5,801 nucleotides of DNA from Chloroflexota bacterium (GCA_023484185.1 JAMDBC010000037.1:1-5801), one strand, 5' to 3'. Shown: positions 1 to 5,801, numbered from the stretch's first letter. Notes: a model not told the origin generated them from the letters alone. Translations and numbers: made by a program.

Positions 1-162
1 CCGGTCCAGATCGAGGCGACAAATTTCTTCGGTCTAAATGGCAATCTGGCGCGCGCGGCTGGCGGGGTTGGTTCATTTATTGGCGCCATCCTTGAAATTC
101 CATTTATGGATGATGTTGTAAAGTGGTTGTATCAGAAAGTTCGTCGTCCAAAGAATACATGA
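1..162 (+). CDS. 3' end of an unrecognised upstream gene (partial)
   Basis: An open frame enters from the left edge and stops at TGA 160-162, giving the last 53 residues of a protein whose start lies outside the window. The tail has a glycine- and alanine-rich, mildly hydrophobic stretch (about residues 18-36, around ARAAGGVGSFIGAILEIPF) and then a basic end (YQKVRRPKNT). This could be a membrane-associated or amphipathic C-terminus. A Gly-Gly, then hydrophobic residues, then a proline and a Tyr plus basic ending loosely recalls the C-terminus of DUF393/DCC thiol-disulfide oxidoreductase-like proteins. The active-site part is not visible, so I assign no function. It is separated from nuoA by 107 bp containing a likely promoter, so it is probably not part of the nuo operon. 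That the frame is coding is an inference from its being open to the edge and from its plausible composition. Confidence 0.55.
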   Translation, partial: PVQIEATNFFGLNGNLARAAGGVGSFIGAILEIPFMDDVVKWLYQKVRRPKNT

Positions 163-215
163 CGAAAATCACCTAAAATATTGACATGCTTTCGTAGCGG
201 CCACTTTGTTCTCTA

Positions 216-224
216 TGGTACAAT
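216..224 (+). promoter_or_regulatory. Putative extended -10 promoter for the nuo cluster
   Basis: TGG followed by TACAAT (216-224) fits the extended -10 pattern TGnTAnAAT of housekeeping sigma factors. It would place transcription start near 230-232, about 40 bp before the nuoA start codon. No good -35 hexamer lies 16-18 bp upstream (around 195-202 the sequence is GC-rich). This is compatible with an extended -10 promoter, which can work without a -35. A perfect TTGACA occurs at 181-186 but is 32 bp from the TACAAT, too far to pair with it. The call rests on motif match and position only. Confidence 0.45.
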
Positions 225-269
225 GCAGTCGCTTTGTAGGATAAAAACCCCGCAACGGAGTACTAATTA

Positions 270-623
270 ATGAACGAATGGCTTTACGTTGGTTTGTTTT
301 TTATTGTTGGTCTGATTATCCCGGTGGGCGCGATCGGCGTTGCCTGGATCTTGGGACCGAAGAAATCGAATCCCATTAAGCTGACAACTTATGAATGCGG
401 TATTGAAACGGTTGGAGATAGCTGGGTGCAGTTCAAGGCCCAGTATTATATTTTCGCTCTGGTCTTCCTCATCTTCGATGTCGAGACGGTTTTTCTTTTC
501 CCGTGGGCCGTGCGGCTCGGCCAGTTGGGTTTATTCGCCGTTTTGGAAGGTATTGTGTTCGTTGTAATCCTGATTGCCGGGTTGGTTTATACCTGGCGCA
601 AGGGAATGCTGGAGTGGGCGTAA
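270..623 (+). CDS. nuoA: NADH-quinone oxidoreductase subunit A (NuoA)
   Basis: NuoA (Nqo7/ND3 family) is a small membrane subunit of complex I in the cytoplasmic membrane, at the junction of the membrane and hydrophilic arms next to the quinone cavity. The 117-residue protein has the usual family length and three hydrophobic helices (about residues 5-28, 60-80 and 87-110). The family signature is clear. The TYECG loop (residues 40-44) with Cys43 is the counterpart of the mobile ND3 cysteine loop. The second helix carries FDVET (69-73), with the conserved acidic pair Asp70 and Glu72 that contributes to the proton path. GGAG at 257-260, 9 nt before ATG, supports the start. It is the first nuo gene after a likely promoter. 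nuoB, which normally follows it directly, is missing: the next gene is nuoH, after a 76-bp gap with a hairpin. Family assignment is secure. Confidence 0.96.
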   Translation: MNEWLYVGLFFIVGLIIPVGAIGVAWILGPKKSNPIKLTTYECGIETVGDSWVQFKAQYYIFALVFLIFDVETVFLFPWAVRLGQLGLFAVLEGIVFVVILIAGLVYTWRKGMLEWA

Positions 624-639
624 TTAAATCGTAATTTAT

Positions 640-679
640 AAGAGAAGGCTGATGGGACAAATCCTTTCAGCCTTTTCTT
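640..679 (+). terminator. Terminator-like hairpin between nuoA and nuoH
   Basis: A long inverted repeat lies in the nuoA-nuoH gap. Positions 640-652 pair with 667-679 (13 pairs, one G-U). After one T-T mismatch, 654-657 pair with 662-665 (one more G-U), leaving a CAAA loop. The core GGCTGA (647-652)/TCAGCC (667-672) is flanked by an A-rich left side and a TTTTCTTT tract at 673-680. This is the layout of an intrinsic terminator in which the T tract can also pair with upstream purines. No promoter fits between its end and the nuoH ribosome site at 689-693, so complete termination would silence the downstream genes. It is more likely partial (an attenuator) or an mRNA processing or stability element. 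The structure is seen directly; its function is inferred. Confidence 0.55.
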
Positions 680-699
680 TGTGTGTACAGGAGTGACTC

Positions 700-1896
700 A
701 TGAATTTTTGGAATGACCCTCTCAAAATTGCCGCGGACTGGTTGACCGGAATTTTCACCGGTTGGGGAATGCCCTCCGCGGCTGCAGGTGTGCTGGTTGC
801 TTTTCTCGGCACGCTTCTACTCATTTCTCTGCTGATGGTGTTGGATATTTTCCTCGTCTGGCTGGAGCGCAAAGTGGTGGCGCGCTTCCAGGATCGCCTC
901 GGCCCGAACCGGGTTGGGCCGTTCGGCTTGATTCAACCGTTTGCGGACATCATCAAGCTTCTTATTAAAGAAGACACCACGCCTGAAGGTGCAGACCGCG
1001 TTGTTTACAACATTGCGCCGATGCTTTCGATGATGTCGGTGTTGATCCTGTGGGCTATCGTCCCACTGGCTCCCGTCATGTTAGGCGTGGATTTGAACGT
1101 TGGCTTGTTGTACATCATCGCGGCCGGTGCAATCGGTACGCTGTCCATTATCATGGCAGGCTGGTCATCGAACAATAAATTTGCGACTATCGGCGCGTTT
1201 CGTCAGGTGGCCGTGATGGTCTCGTTCGAAATTCCGATGGTGACGATGTTGTTGATCCCGACCATTTTTGCCAGGACGATGGGCATGAATGGAATCGTTC
1301 AGGCGCAAAATACGTGGTATGTCATCTTATCGCCTTTGGGCGCGTTGATCTTTCTGATCGCCGCCATCGCTGAACTGGGACGCGCTCCGTTCGATATGGC
1401 CGAAGGCGAATCGGAATTGGTCTCCGGGTACAACATCGAATATTCTGGAATGAAGTTCGGCATGTTCTACGCTGGAGAACTTCTGCATGCCCTGACCTTC
1501 GGCGGCTTTTGGGCGATCTTGTTCTTCGGCGGCTATCGTTTCTTTGGACTTGAGAAGGTCAGCCCGTTCCTGGCGATCATCATTTTGATGGCCAAAGCCT
1601 TGGTCGGATATTGGGTCATTATGTGGGTCAAGTACACCATGATGCGTATTCGCATCGACCACATGCTGGCCTTCAACTGGAAATTTCTGACACCGCTTTC
1701 CTTTGTGCTTTTGTTGGTGACGGCGTTAATGAATGCGCTTCTGGCCGGGACCCCGGGCTGGATCTACCCAATTGGCATGTTCCTATCGAACATTTTGGTG
1801 GCGTGGATCGCGCTGGAGATCGTGCGTTCGTACAGCCGCAGGGAACGAGCAAAGATCGATGGCGTGAAAACTGTGGAAGTTATGCATCATTTATAA
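700..1896 (+). CDS. nuoH: NADH-quinone oxidoreductase subunit H (NuoH)
   Basis: NuoH (Nqo8/ND1 family) anchors the hydrophilic arm to the membrane arm and forms much of the quinone-access chamber. Both family signatures are visible. The first is ERK (56-58), then GPNRVGP (68-74) and FADIIKLLIKED (81-92). The second begins RAPFDMAEGESELVSGY (228-244) and continues through NIEYSGMK to residue 252; it is the acidic loop that lines the quinone site. AGWSSNNK (153-160) is also typical. About nine hydrophobic helices can be drawn. At 398 residues the protein is longer than the roughly 325-residue E. coli protein. It has about 25 extra N-terminal residues and a C-terminal addition (about 350-398) with one further helix (357-376) and a basic tail (SYSRRERAK). 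AGGAG at 689-693, 6 nt before ATG, supports the start. In the canonical operon nuoG precedes it and nuoI follows; here nuoA precedes and nuoJ follows. Confidence 0.97.
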   Translation: MNFWNDPLKIAADWLTGIFTGWGMPSAAAGVLVAFLGTLLLISLLMVLDIFLVWLERKVVARFQDRLGPNRVGPFGLIQPFADIIKLLIKEDTTPEGADRVVYNIAPMLSMMSVLILWAIVPLAPVMLGVDLNVGLLYIIAAGAIGTLSIIMAGWSSNNKFATIGAFRQVAVMVSFEIPMVTMLLIPTIFARTMGMNGIVQAQNTWYVILSPLGALIFLIAAIAELGRAPFDMAEGESELVSGYNIEYSGMKFGMFYAGELLHALTFGGFWAILFFGGYRFFGLEKVSPFLAIIILMAKALVGYWVIMWVKYTMMRIRIDHMLAFNWKFLTPLSFVLLLVTALMNALLAGTPGWIYPIGMFLSNILVAWIALEIVRSYSRRERAKIDGVKTVEVMHHL

Positions 1897-1910
1897 ATAT
1901 CGAGTTTGTC

Positions 1911-1941
1911 TTTACGTATCACGTAATACGAATTACGTAAA
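1911..1941. repeat. Short palindromic TACGTA-type repeat in the nuoH-nuoJ gap
   Basis: Within the 69-bp spacer, the 8-mer TTTACGTA (1911-1918) is repeated in inverted orientation as TACGTAAA (1934-1941). The space between also contains an overlapping inverted pair, CGTAT (1915-1919) and ATACG (1926-1930). ACGTA thus occurs three times in 31 bp (1914-1918, 1921-1925 and 1935-1939). The composition (TA, CG and AC steps) is unlike the flanking coding sequence. It could be a copy of a dispersed short palindromic repeat, a protein-binding site or a weak hairpin. With only one copy in the window, its repeat-family status cannot be established. Confidence 0.5.
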
Positions 1942-1965
1942 AACAGATTCCGAAAAAGGAATTCT

Positions 1966-2472
1966 ATGACAGCATCTCAAATTATTTTTCTCATCGTAGC
2001 GGTTGTCACCCTCGGCTCGGCGCTGATGGTTGTGACGAGTCGCAATCTTGTCCACGCCGCGTTATGGCTGGTCTCCACGCTGTTCGGTGTGGCGATCATT
2101 TATGCCCTGCTCAACGCCGGATTTTTGGCGGTGGTACAGGTGGTGATTTATATCGGCGCGATCGCGACCCTGTTCATCTTCGCGGTTATGTTGACTCGCA
2201 AAGATCAACTTGAAGGCGTGCAAGCAAACAGCGGCTGGTGGCTCGGCGCTCTGATCGCCGTGCTGACTTTCGGCGGGCTGTTCGGAATGCTCCAGAGTTG
2301 GAGCGGCTTCTCGAAAACTGCTGCCGACATCCCCGTCGGGTTTGACGCAATTGTTCAGTTGGGTAATGCACTAACGTCTCCCACTGGTTTTGTCCTGCCG
2401 TTCGAGGTCGCGTCCGTTCTTTTATTGGCGGCGTTGGTGGGCGCGGTTTATGTCGCGTTCAATCGGAAATAG
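1966..2472 (+). CDS. nuoJ: NADH-quinone oxidoreductase subunit J (NuoJ)
   Basis: NuoJ (Nqo10/ND6 family) is a membrane-arm subunit of complex I linking the quinone-site end to the antiporter-like subunits; its third helix takes part in coupling. The 168-residue protein is near family length (E. coli 184) with five hydrophobic helices (about 4-23, 29-49, 53-77, 91-110 and 143-165). The SRNLVHAALWLV block (25-36), the helix-3 block VVQVVIYIGAIATLFIFAVM (56-75) with its conserved Tyr62 and Gly64, and the C-terminal LPFEVASVLLLAALVGAV (144-161) are diagnostic. Helix 3 is the site of the pi-bulge known from structures. AAGGA at 1956-1960, 5 nt before ATG, supports the start. nuoI, the usual upstream neighbour, is missing; instead there is a 69-bp spacer with a palindromic repeat. 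nuoK begins 9 bp after the stop, so the two are certainly co-transcribed and probably translationally linked. Confidence 0.95.
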   Translation: MTASQIIFLIVAVVTLGSALMVVTSRNLVHAALWLVSTLFGVAIIYALLNAGFLAVVQVVIYIGAIATLFIFAVMLTRKDQLEGVQANSGWWLGALIAVLTFGGLFGMLQSWSGFSKTAADIPVGFDAIVQLGNALTSPTGFVLPFEVASVLLLAALVGAVYVAFNRK

Positions 2473-2481
2473 GAGGCCGCG

Positions 2482-2790
2482 ATGATCCCGCTTTCCTGGT
2501 ATCTCATTCTTTCAGCGGCTATGTTCAGCGTTGGTTTGTTCGGTGTGTTGGCTCGTAAGAATGCCATTGCAATTTTGCTCGGCGTGGAGCTGATGCTCAA
2601 CGCGGTGAATATCAACCTTGTCGCGTTCTGGCGTTACGGTGATGTTTCACTCATGGCGGGGCAGGTGTTCGCCATCATTGTCTTCGCAGTAGCTGCCGCG
2701 GAAGTGGCTGTTGGTTTGGCGCTGGTGATCTCTGTTTACCGCCGGCGCAACACCGTCATCGCTGATGAAATTGATTTGCTGAAGTGGTAG
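2482..2790 (+). CDS. nuoK: NADH-quinone oxidoreductase subunit K (NuoK)
   Basis: NuoK (Nqo11/ND4L family) is a three-helix membrane subunit of complex I that belongs to the central proton-transfer axis. The protein has 102 residues (E. coli 100), with helices at about 4-23, 28-50 and 58-85. The two membrane glutamates required in the family are present: Glu36 in GVELMLNAVN (34-43) and Glu74 in AAAEVAVGLAL (71-81). The C-terminus is RRRN followed by a short acidic and hydrophobic tail ending LLKW, as in most NuoK. A full AGGAGG (2471-2476) overlaps the nuoJ stop codon (TAG 2470-2472) and lies 5 nt before ATG. This fixes the start and suggests re-initiation by ribosomes that finish nuoJ. nuoL starts 7 bp downstream. 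Confidence 0.96.
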   Translation: MIPLSWYLILSAAMFSVGLFGVLARKNAIAILLGVELMLNAVNINLVAFWRYGDVSLMAGQVFAIIVFAVAAAEVAVGLALVISVYRRRNTVIADEIDLLKW

Positions 2791-2797
2791 GAGCGTT

Positions 2798-4939
2798 ATG
2801 ACGACTGAAACATTGATTTGGTTAATTCCATTACCCCCGATCCTGGCGTTCTTTTTGATCGTGTTGTTCACGAATAAAAATAAGACGCTCAGCCACACGG
2901 TGGCAGTTGGTGCGGCAGGCCTTTCGTGGCTTGGCGCGATGATCGTTTTTGTGCGCGCGCTCGGCGCGCATGAACTTGGCAAGATACCTTTTGCTTCCGC
3001 CATCAATTGGATCCCAACTGCGGACACGTGGTTGAAGATCGGCGTGCTGGTTGATCCGCTCTCGGCTGTGGTCCTGTTCTTCGTGGCATGGACGATCTTT
3101 ATGATCTTCCTGTACAGTGTGGGCTATCAAAATTTCGGACAGCCCGCCGGCGACCATGACCACCCCGGTCTGCCGCCGCACGGCGCAACAGTTGAAGAAC
3201 ATGGGCACAAGCATGTCGTGCCGTCCATCGAGCCGATGTATTCGCGCTTCTTTGCTTTCCTGGGACTGTTCGCTTTTGGCATGTACACGCTGGTTCTCTC
3301 CGATAACCTGCTTACTTTATTTGTTGGTTGGGAGATCATGGGCTTGTGTTCGTACCTGTTGATCGGTTTCTGGTATGCCAAGCCTTCGGCGCGCGATGCG
3401 GCGGTCAAGGCTTTTATGACCACGCGCGTCGGCGACGTGTTCATGCTTTTAGGAATTGTCTTCCTCTATTCAGCGACAGGCACACTTTCCTACCGTGAAA
3501 TTTTCACCGCAAATACTTTGCACGTTTTGGCGACCGTTCCCACGCCGGTCCTCGGACTTTCGGCGGCGGGCTTGATCGGTTTGCTGCTCTTCATCGGCAC
3601 GGTCGGCAAATCGGCGCAGTGGCCGTTACACGTCTGGCTGCCGGATGCGATGGAAGGCCCGACGCCGGTCAGCGCCATGATCCATGCCGCGACGATGGTG
3701 TCGGCGGGCGTGTACATGGTCATCCGCATGTTCCCGCTTCTCAGCCTTGATCCCAGGACAATGACGTTTGTGGCGTTCATCGGCGCGTTCACGGCTTTAT
3801 TCGCCGCTACGATTGCCGTCGCGCAGAACGACATCAAACGCGTTCTTGCTTACTCGACCATTTCGCAGCTCGGTTTCATGATCGCGGCGCTCGGAACAGG
3901 CGCGTACGTAGCGGCGGCTTTCCATCTGGTCACGCACGCATTTTTCAAGGCTCTGCTTTTCCTCGGCTCAGGCTCGGTCATTCATGGAATGGAGCACGGC
4001 GTTCTGCACACAGGCAATCATGATGTTGATCCGCAGGATATGTTCAACATGGGCGGACTTCGCAAAAAGATGCCGATCACGTTTTGGACTTTTCTGATTG
4101 GTGGATTTGCGCTTTCCGGTTTCCCGGTCTTGACGGCTGGATTCTGGTCGAAGGATGAAATTTTCGCAGAAGCGTTTGGCAGCGGACACATGGCGGTTTT
4201 CGTTACCCTGGCTTTGGCGGCCTTCCTGACCGCGTTCTACACCATGCGCCAGATCACATTGACTTTCCTCGGCGGGCCTCGCACGAAGGAAGCTGAACAC
4301 GCGCACGAAACTCCGTGGACGATGACTCTCCCGCTGATTGTTCTCTCAGTCTTTGCCATTGGTTACGGCTGGATCGGCATTCCTGAACACTTCCCCGGCC
4401 TCGGCGGACTCATCCCGAACTGGTTCCATGAATTTGTCGGTTCGACTCTGGCTGTAATGCCCGAAGCTGCGCCATTCAGTTTTATTCCGCTCGCAACTTC
4501 ATTGATTGTTGCGCTGGGCGGTTTGTTCTTCGGTTGGCTGGCGTATCGCAACGTTCAAAATACATCGCAGGATAAGCTTCAAATTCCGGTTCTCAAGAAC
4601 AAGTGGTACTTTGATGAAATTTATCATATCGTCTTCATCAAACCTGCAATTTGGTTCTCTGAAGTATTTGTTTCTTTGTGGATGGACAAGGGCGCGATTG
4701 ACGGCTTCCTGCACATGTTTGGTAAGGTTGCAATAAGTACCGGCTCCACCATCCGCAATTATTTTGACTTACCTGTCATCAACGAATTTTTCGGCGACGG
4801 CGCGGCACACGTGACACAATGGGTCGCGAAAAAACTTCGCCCGATCCAATCCGGTCGCATCCAGCAATACATGCTTGTTTCCCTGGTGGTCATCCTTGCA
4901 CTTGCAGGTTTGCTGTTCTACCTGTTGAGGTTGGCTTAG
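2798..4939 (+). CDS. nuoL: NADH-quinone oxidoreductase subunit L (NuoL), long form with His-rich loop
   Basis: NuoL (Nqo12/ND5 family) is the distal antiporter-like proton pump of complex I and carries the long lateral helix along the membrane arm. Core residues are intact: Glu179 in FVGWEIMGLCSYLL (175-188), Lys271 in TVGKSAQWPLHVWLPDAMEG (268-287), His296 in PVSAMIHAATM (290-300), Lys347 in DIKRVLAYSTISQLGFM (345-361), Lys384 in HAFFKALLFLGSGS (380-393) and Lys452-Asp453 in GFWSKDEI (448-455). The region after about 590 fits the lateral helix, and a final membrane helix (691-711) anchors it. At 713 residues it is about 100 longer than the E. coli protein. One visible insertion is a hydrophilic loop (about 112-145) with six histidines between helices 3 and 4, just before MYSRFFAFLGLF. 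AGGAG at 2789-2793 overlaps the nuoK stop and lies 4 nt before ATG. nuoM follows closely. Confidence 0.97.
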   Translation: MTTETLIWLIPLPPILAFFLIVLFTNKNKTLSHTVAVGAAGLSWLGAMIVFVRALGAHELGKIPFASAINWIPTADTWLKIGVLVDPLSAVVLFFVAWTIFMIFLYSVGYQNFGQPAGDHDHPGLPPHGATVEEHGHKHVVPSIEPMYSRFFAFLGLFAFGMYTLVLSDNLLTLFVGWEIMGLCSYLLIGFWYAKPSARDAAVKAFMTTRVGDVFMLLGIVFLYSATGTLSYREIFTANTLHVLATVPTPVLGLSAAGLIGLLLFIGTVGKSAQWPLHVWLPDAMEGPTPVSAMIHAATMVSAGVYMVIRMFPLLSLDPRTMTFVAFIGAFTALFAATIAVAQNDIKRVLAYSTISQLGFMIAALGTGAYVAAAFHLVTHAFFKALLFLGSGSVIHGMEHGVLHTGNHDVDPQDMFNMGGLRKKMPITFWTFLIGGFALSGFPVLTAGFWSKDEIFAEAFGSGHMAVFVTLALAAFLTAFYTMRQITLTFLGGPRTKEAEHAHETPWTMTLPLIVLSVFAIGYGWIGIPEHFPGLGGLIPNWFHEFVGSTLAVMPEAAPFSFIPLATSLIVALGGLFFGWLAYRNVQNTSQDKLQIPVLKNKWYFDEIYHIVFIKPAIWFSEVFVSLWMDKGAIDGFLHMFGKVAISTGSTIRNYFDLPVINEFFGDGAAHVTQWVAKKLRPIQSGRIQQYMLVSLVVILALAGLLFYLLRLA

Positions 4940-4946
4940 CCAAATT

Positions 4947-4950
4947 GGAG
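4947..4950 (+). promoter_or_regulatory. Ribosome binding site that decides the nuoM start
   Basis: GGAG at 4947-4950 precedes two adjacent in-frame ATG codons. It is only 2 nt from the first (4953-4955) but 5 nt from the second (4956-4958). Usual spacing favours the second ATG. The protein differs by a single methionine. Confidence 0.6.
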
Positions 4951-4955
4951 TCATG

Positions 4956-5801
4956 ATGGATTTTCTCACTTCCCATCTTCTTAGTTTGATCTTATTCATC
5001 CCGGCCGTCTCGGCGCTGGTCCTGCTCTTTCTGCCGAAAGACGAAGCCAAACTTCTGCGCTGGTTCGCGCTTGGCGCGAGTCTGGTTCCGTTCGCGCTCT
5101 CCGTCTTTTTGTGGACTCAATTCAAGTCCGGCGCGACCGGCTTTCAGTTCGAAGAAAAATATGTCTGGTATCAAGCCATCAACTCGTCGCTTCATCTCGG
5201 CGTGGACGGTTTATCCCTGACGATGGTTCTTCTCACAACGCTGCTGACGCCGCTTGCCATCCTTGCATCCCTCAGTGTGACCGACCGAGTCAAGCCATAC
5301 ATGATGCTCTTCCTCTTTTTGGAGACCGGCATGTTGGGCGTCTTCATGGCGATGGACTTGCTGATCTTTTTCGTCTTCTGGGAAATTGGCCTCGTCCCGA
5401 TGTACTTCCTCATCAATCAGTGGGGAAGCGCCAACAAAGACTACGCTTCCATGAAGTTCATGATCTATACCATGGGCGGCTCGCTCGGACTTTTGCTCGG
5501 CATCCAGTTGCTCGGTTCTCTTTTTGGGACCTTTGACCTAGCCACCATTACTGCAAACTGGAACTCAGCCCAGGGCTATTTGCTCGGCTTTCCGATTGAA
5601 ACGGTCAAGACCGTTGCGTTCTGGGCCTTCGTTGTAGCATTTGCGATCAAAGTTCCGATTTGGCCTTTCCATACTTGGCTGCCCGACGCGCATACCGAAG
5701 CACCGACCGCTGGCTCGATGCTTCTGGCTGGTGTTTTGCTCAAACTCGGCGCGTACGGATTTTTGAGACTCGTCCTGCCGTTGTATCCAGTCGAATCGCA
5801 T
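4956..5801 (+). CDS. nuoM: NADH-quinone oxidoreductase subunit M (NuoM), partial, runs off right edge
   Basis: NuoM (Nqo13/ND4 family) is the middle antiporter-like proton-pumping subunit of complex I. The frame is open to the window end, giving 282 residues of an expected 500 or so; the C-terminal half is outside. The ND4-type signatures visible are HLGVDGLSLTMVLLTT (80-95), FFVFWEIGLVPMYFLI (138-153) with the key glutamate Glu143, FAIKVPIWPFHTWLPDAHTE (229-248) with Lys232, and APTAGSMLLAGVLLKLGAYG (249-268) with Lys263. These match the known glutamate and lysine positions for proton transfer. FAIKVPIWPFHTW and LLKLGAYG distinguish it from NuoL and NuoN. The start was chosen at the second of two tandem ATGs (4953 or 4956) from GGAG spacing. 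The stop of nuoL is 16 bp upstream, so it is in the same transcript. nuoN is the expected next gene but is not visible. Confidence 0.95.
   Translation, partial: MDFLTSHLLSLILFIPAVSALVLLFLPKDEAKLLRWFALGASLVPFALSVFLWTQFKSGATGFQFEEKYVWYQAINSSLHLGVDGLSLTMVLLTTLLTPLAILASLSVTDRVKPYMMLFLFLETGMLGVFMAMDLLIFFVFWEIGLVPMYFLINQWGSANKDYASMKFMIYTMGGSLGLLLGIQLLGSLFGTFDLATITANWNSAQGYLLGFPIETVKTVAFWAFVVAFAIKVPIWPFHTWLPDAHTEAPTAGSMLLAGVLLKLGAYGFLRLVLPLYPVESH

Noticed and set aside
163..215. Terminator for the upstream gene between its stop and the nuoA promoter
   Set aside because: Only a 3-bp stem (GCT/AGC around 188-198) could be found and there is no T tract, so no terminator is supported.
469..660. Minus-strand open frame opposite the 3' half of nuoA
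   Set aside because: Shadow of nuoA extending into the hairpin. Basic, low-complexity translation with no motif.
1327..1662. Minus-strand open frame of 111 codons opposite nuoH
   Set aside because: It mirrors the conserved NuoH quinone-site region, whose codon bias creates the open antisense frame. No independent coding evidence.
1906..1932. Possible internal promoter before nuoJ (TTGTCT with TACGAA)
   Set aside because: Poor match to both hexamers with a 15-bp spacer. The region is better described by its palindromic repeat.
1611..1940. Plus-strand open frame overlapping the nuoH 3' end and running into the spacer
   Set aside because: Out of frame with nuoH, no recognisable domain, no ribosome site of note. 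Its extension into the spacer is explained by chance absence of stops.
2647..3214. Two overlapping minus-strand open frames of about 126-127 codons opposite nuoK/nuoL
   Set aside because: They lie entirely opposite strongly recognised complex I genes, have low-complexity basic composition typical of antisense shadows, and show no ribosome site or family motif.
5111..5536. Plus-strand 141-codon open frame inside nuoM
   Set aside because: The true frame here encodes conserved NuoM helices with the key Glu143. The alternative frame has composition typical of a shifted reading.

Overview
The window carries the membrane-arm genes of a respiratory complex I (NADH:quinone oxidoreductase, NDH-1), all on the + strand, in the order nuoA - nuoH - nuoJ - nuoK - nuoL - nuoM. 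The last gene runs off the right edge. In front of them is the 3' end of an unrelated or unrecognised gene. No protein gene was credible on the - strand.

Layout. Positions 1-162 are the C-terminal 53 codons of an upstream gene. Positions 163-269 are an intergenic region with a plausible extended -10 promoter ahead of nuoA. nuoA (270-623) is followed by a 76-bp gap with a strong terminator-like hairpin, then nuoH (700-1896). A second gap of 69 bp holds a short palindromic AT/CG-step repeat. After it, nuoJ, nuoK, nuoL and nuoM are packed 7 to 16 bp apart, with Shine-Dalgarno sequences that in two cases overlap the preceding stop codon. The genes cover almost the whole window, and no gene-free stretch exceeds 300 bases.

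How the genes work together. NuoH sits at the quinone-site end of the membrane arm. NuoA, NuoJ and NuoK form the connecting small subunits, and NuoL and NuoM are antiporter-like proton-pumping subunits. The charged residues expected for proton translocation are present in NuoK, NuoL and the visible part of NuoM, so this looks like a functional pump. The hydrophilic-arm genes nuoB, nuoC, nuoD, nuoE, nuoF, nuoG and nuoI are absent from their canonical places (B-G between A and H, I between H and J). They must lie elsewhere in the genome, or the complex must use other electron-input partners.

Organism. Moderate GC, AGGAG-type ribosome sites, bacterial gene order and the general look of the proteins (long NuoH with an extra C-terminal helix, long NuoL) suggest a bacterium, possibly Chloroflexota of the Anaerolineae type. 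This is an inference from appearance and was not tested by search. I see no evidence for a new kind of system. The points most worth a second look are the membrane-arm-only gene set, the two structured gaps exactly where genes are missing, and a histidine-rich insertion in NuoL.
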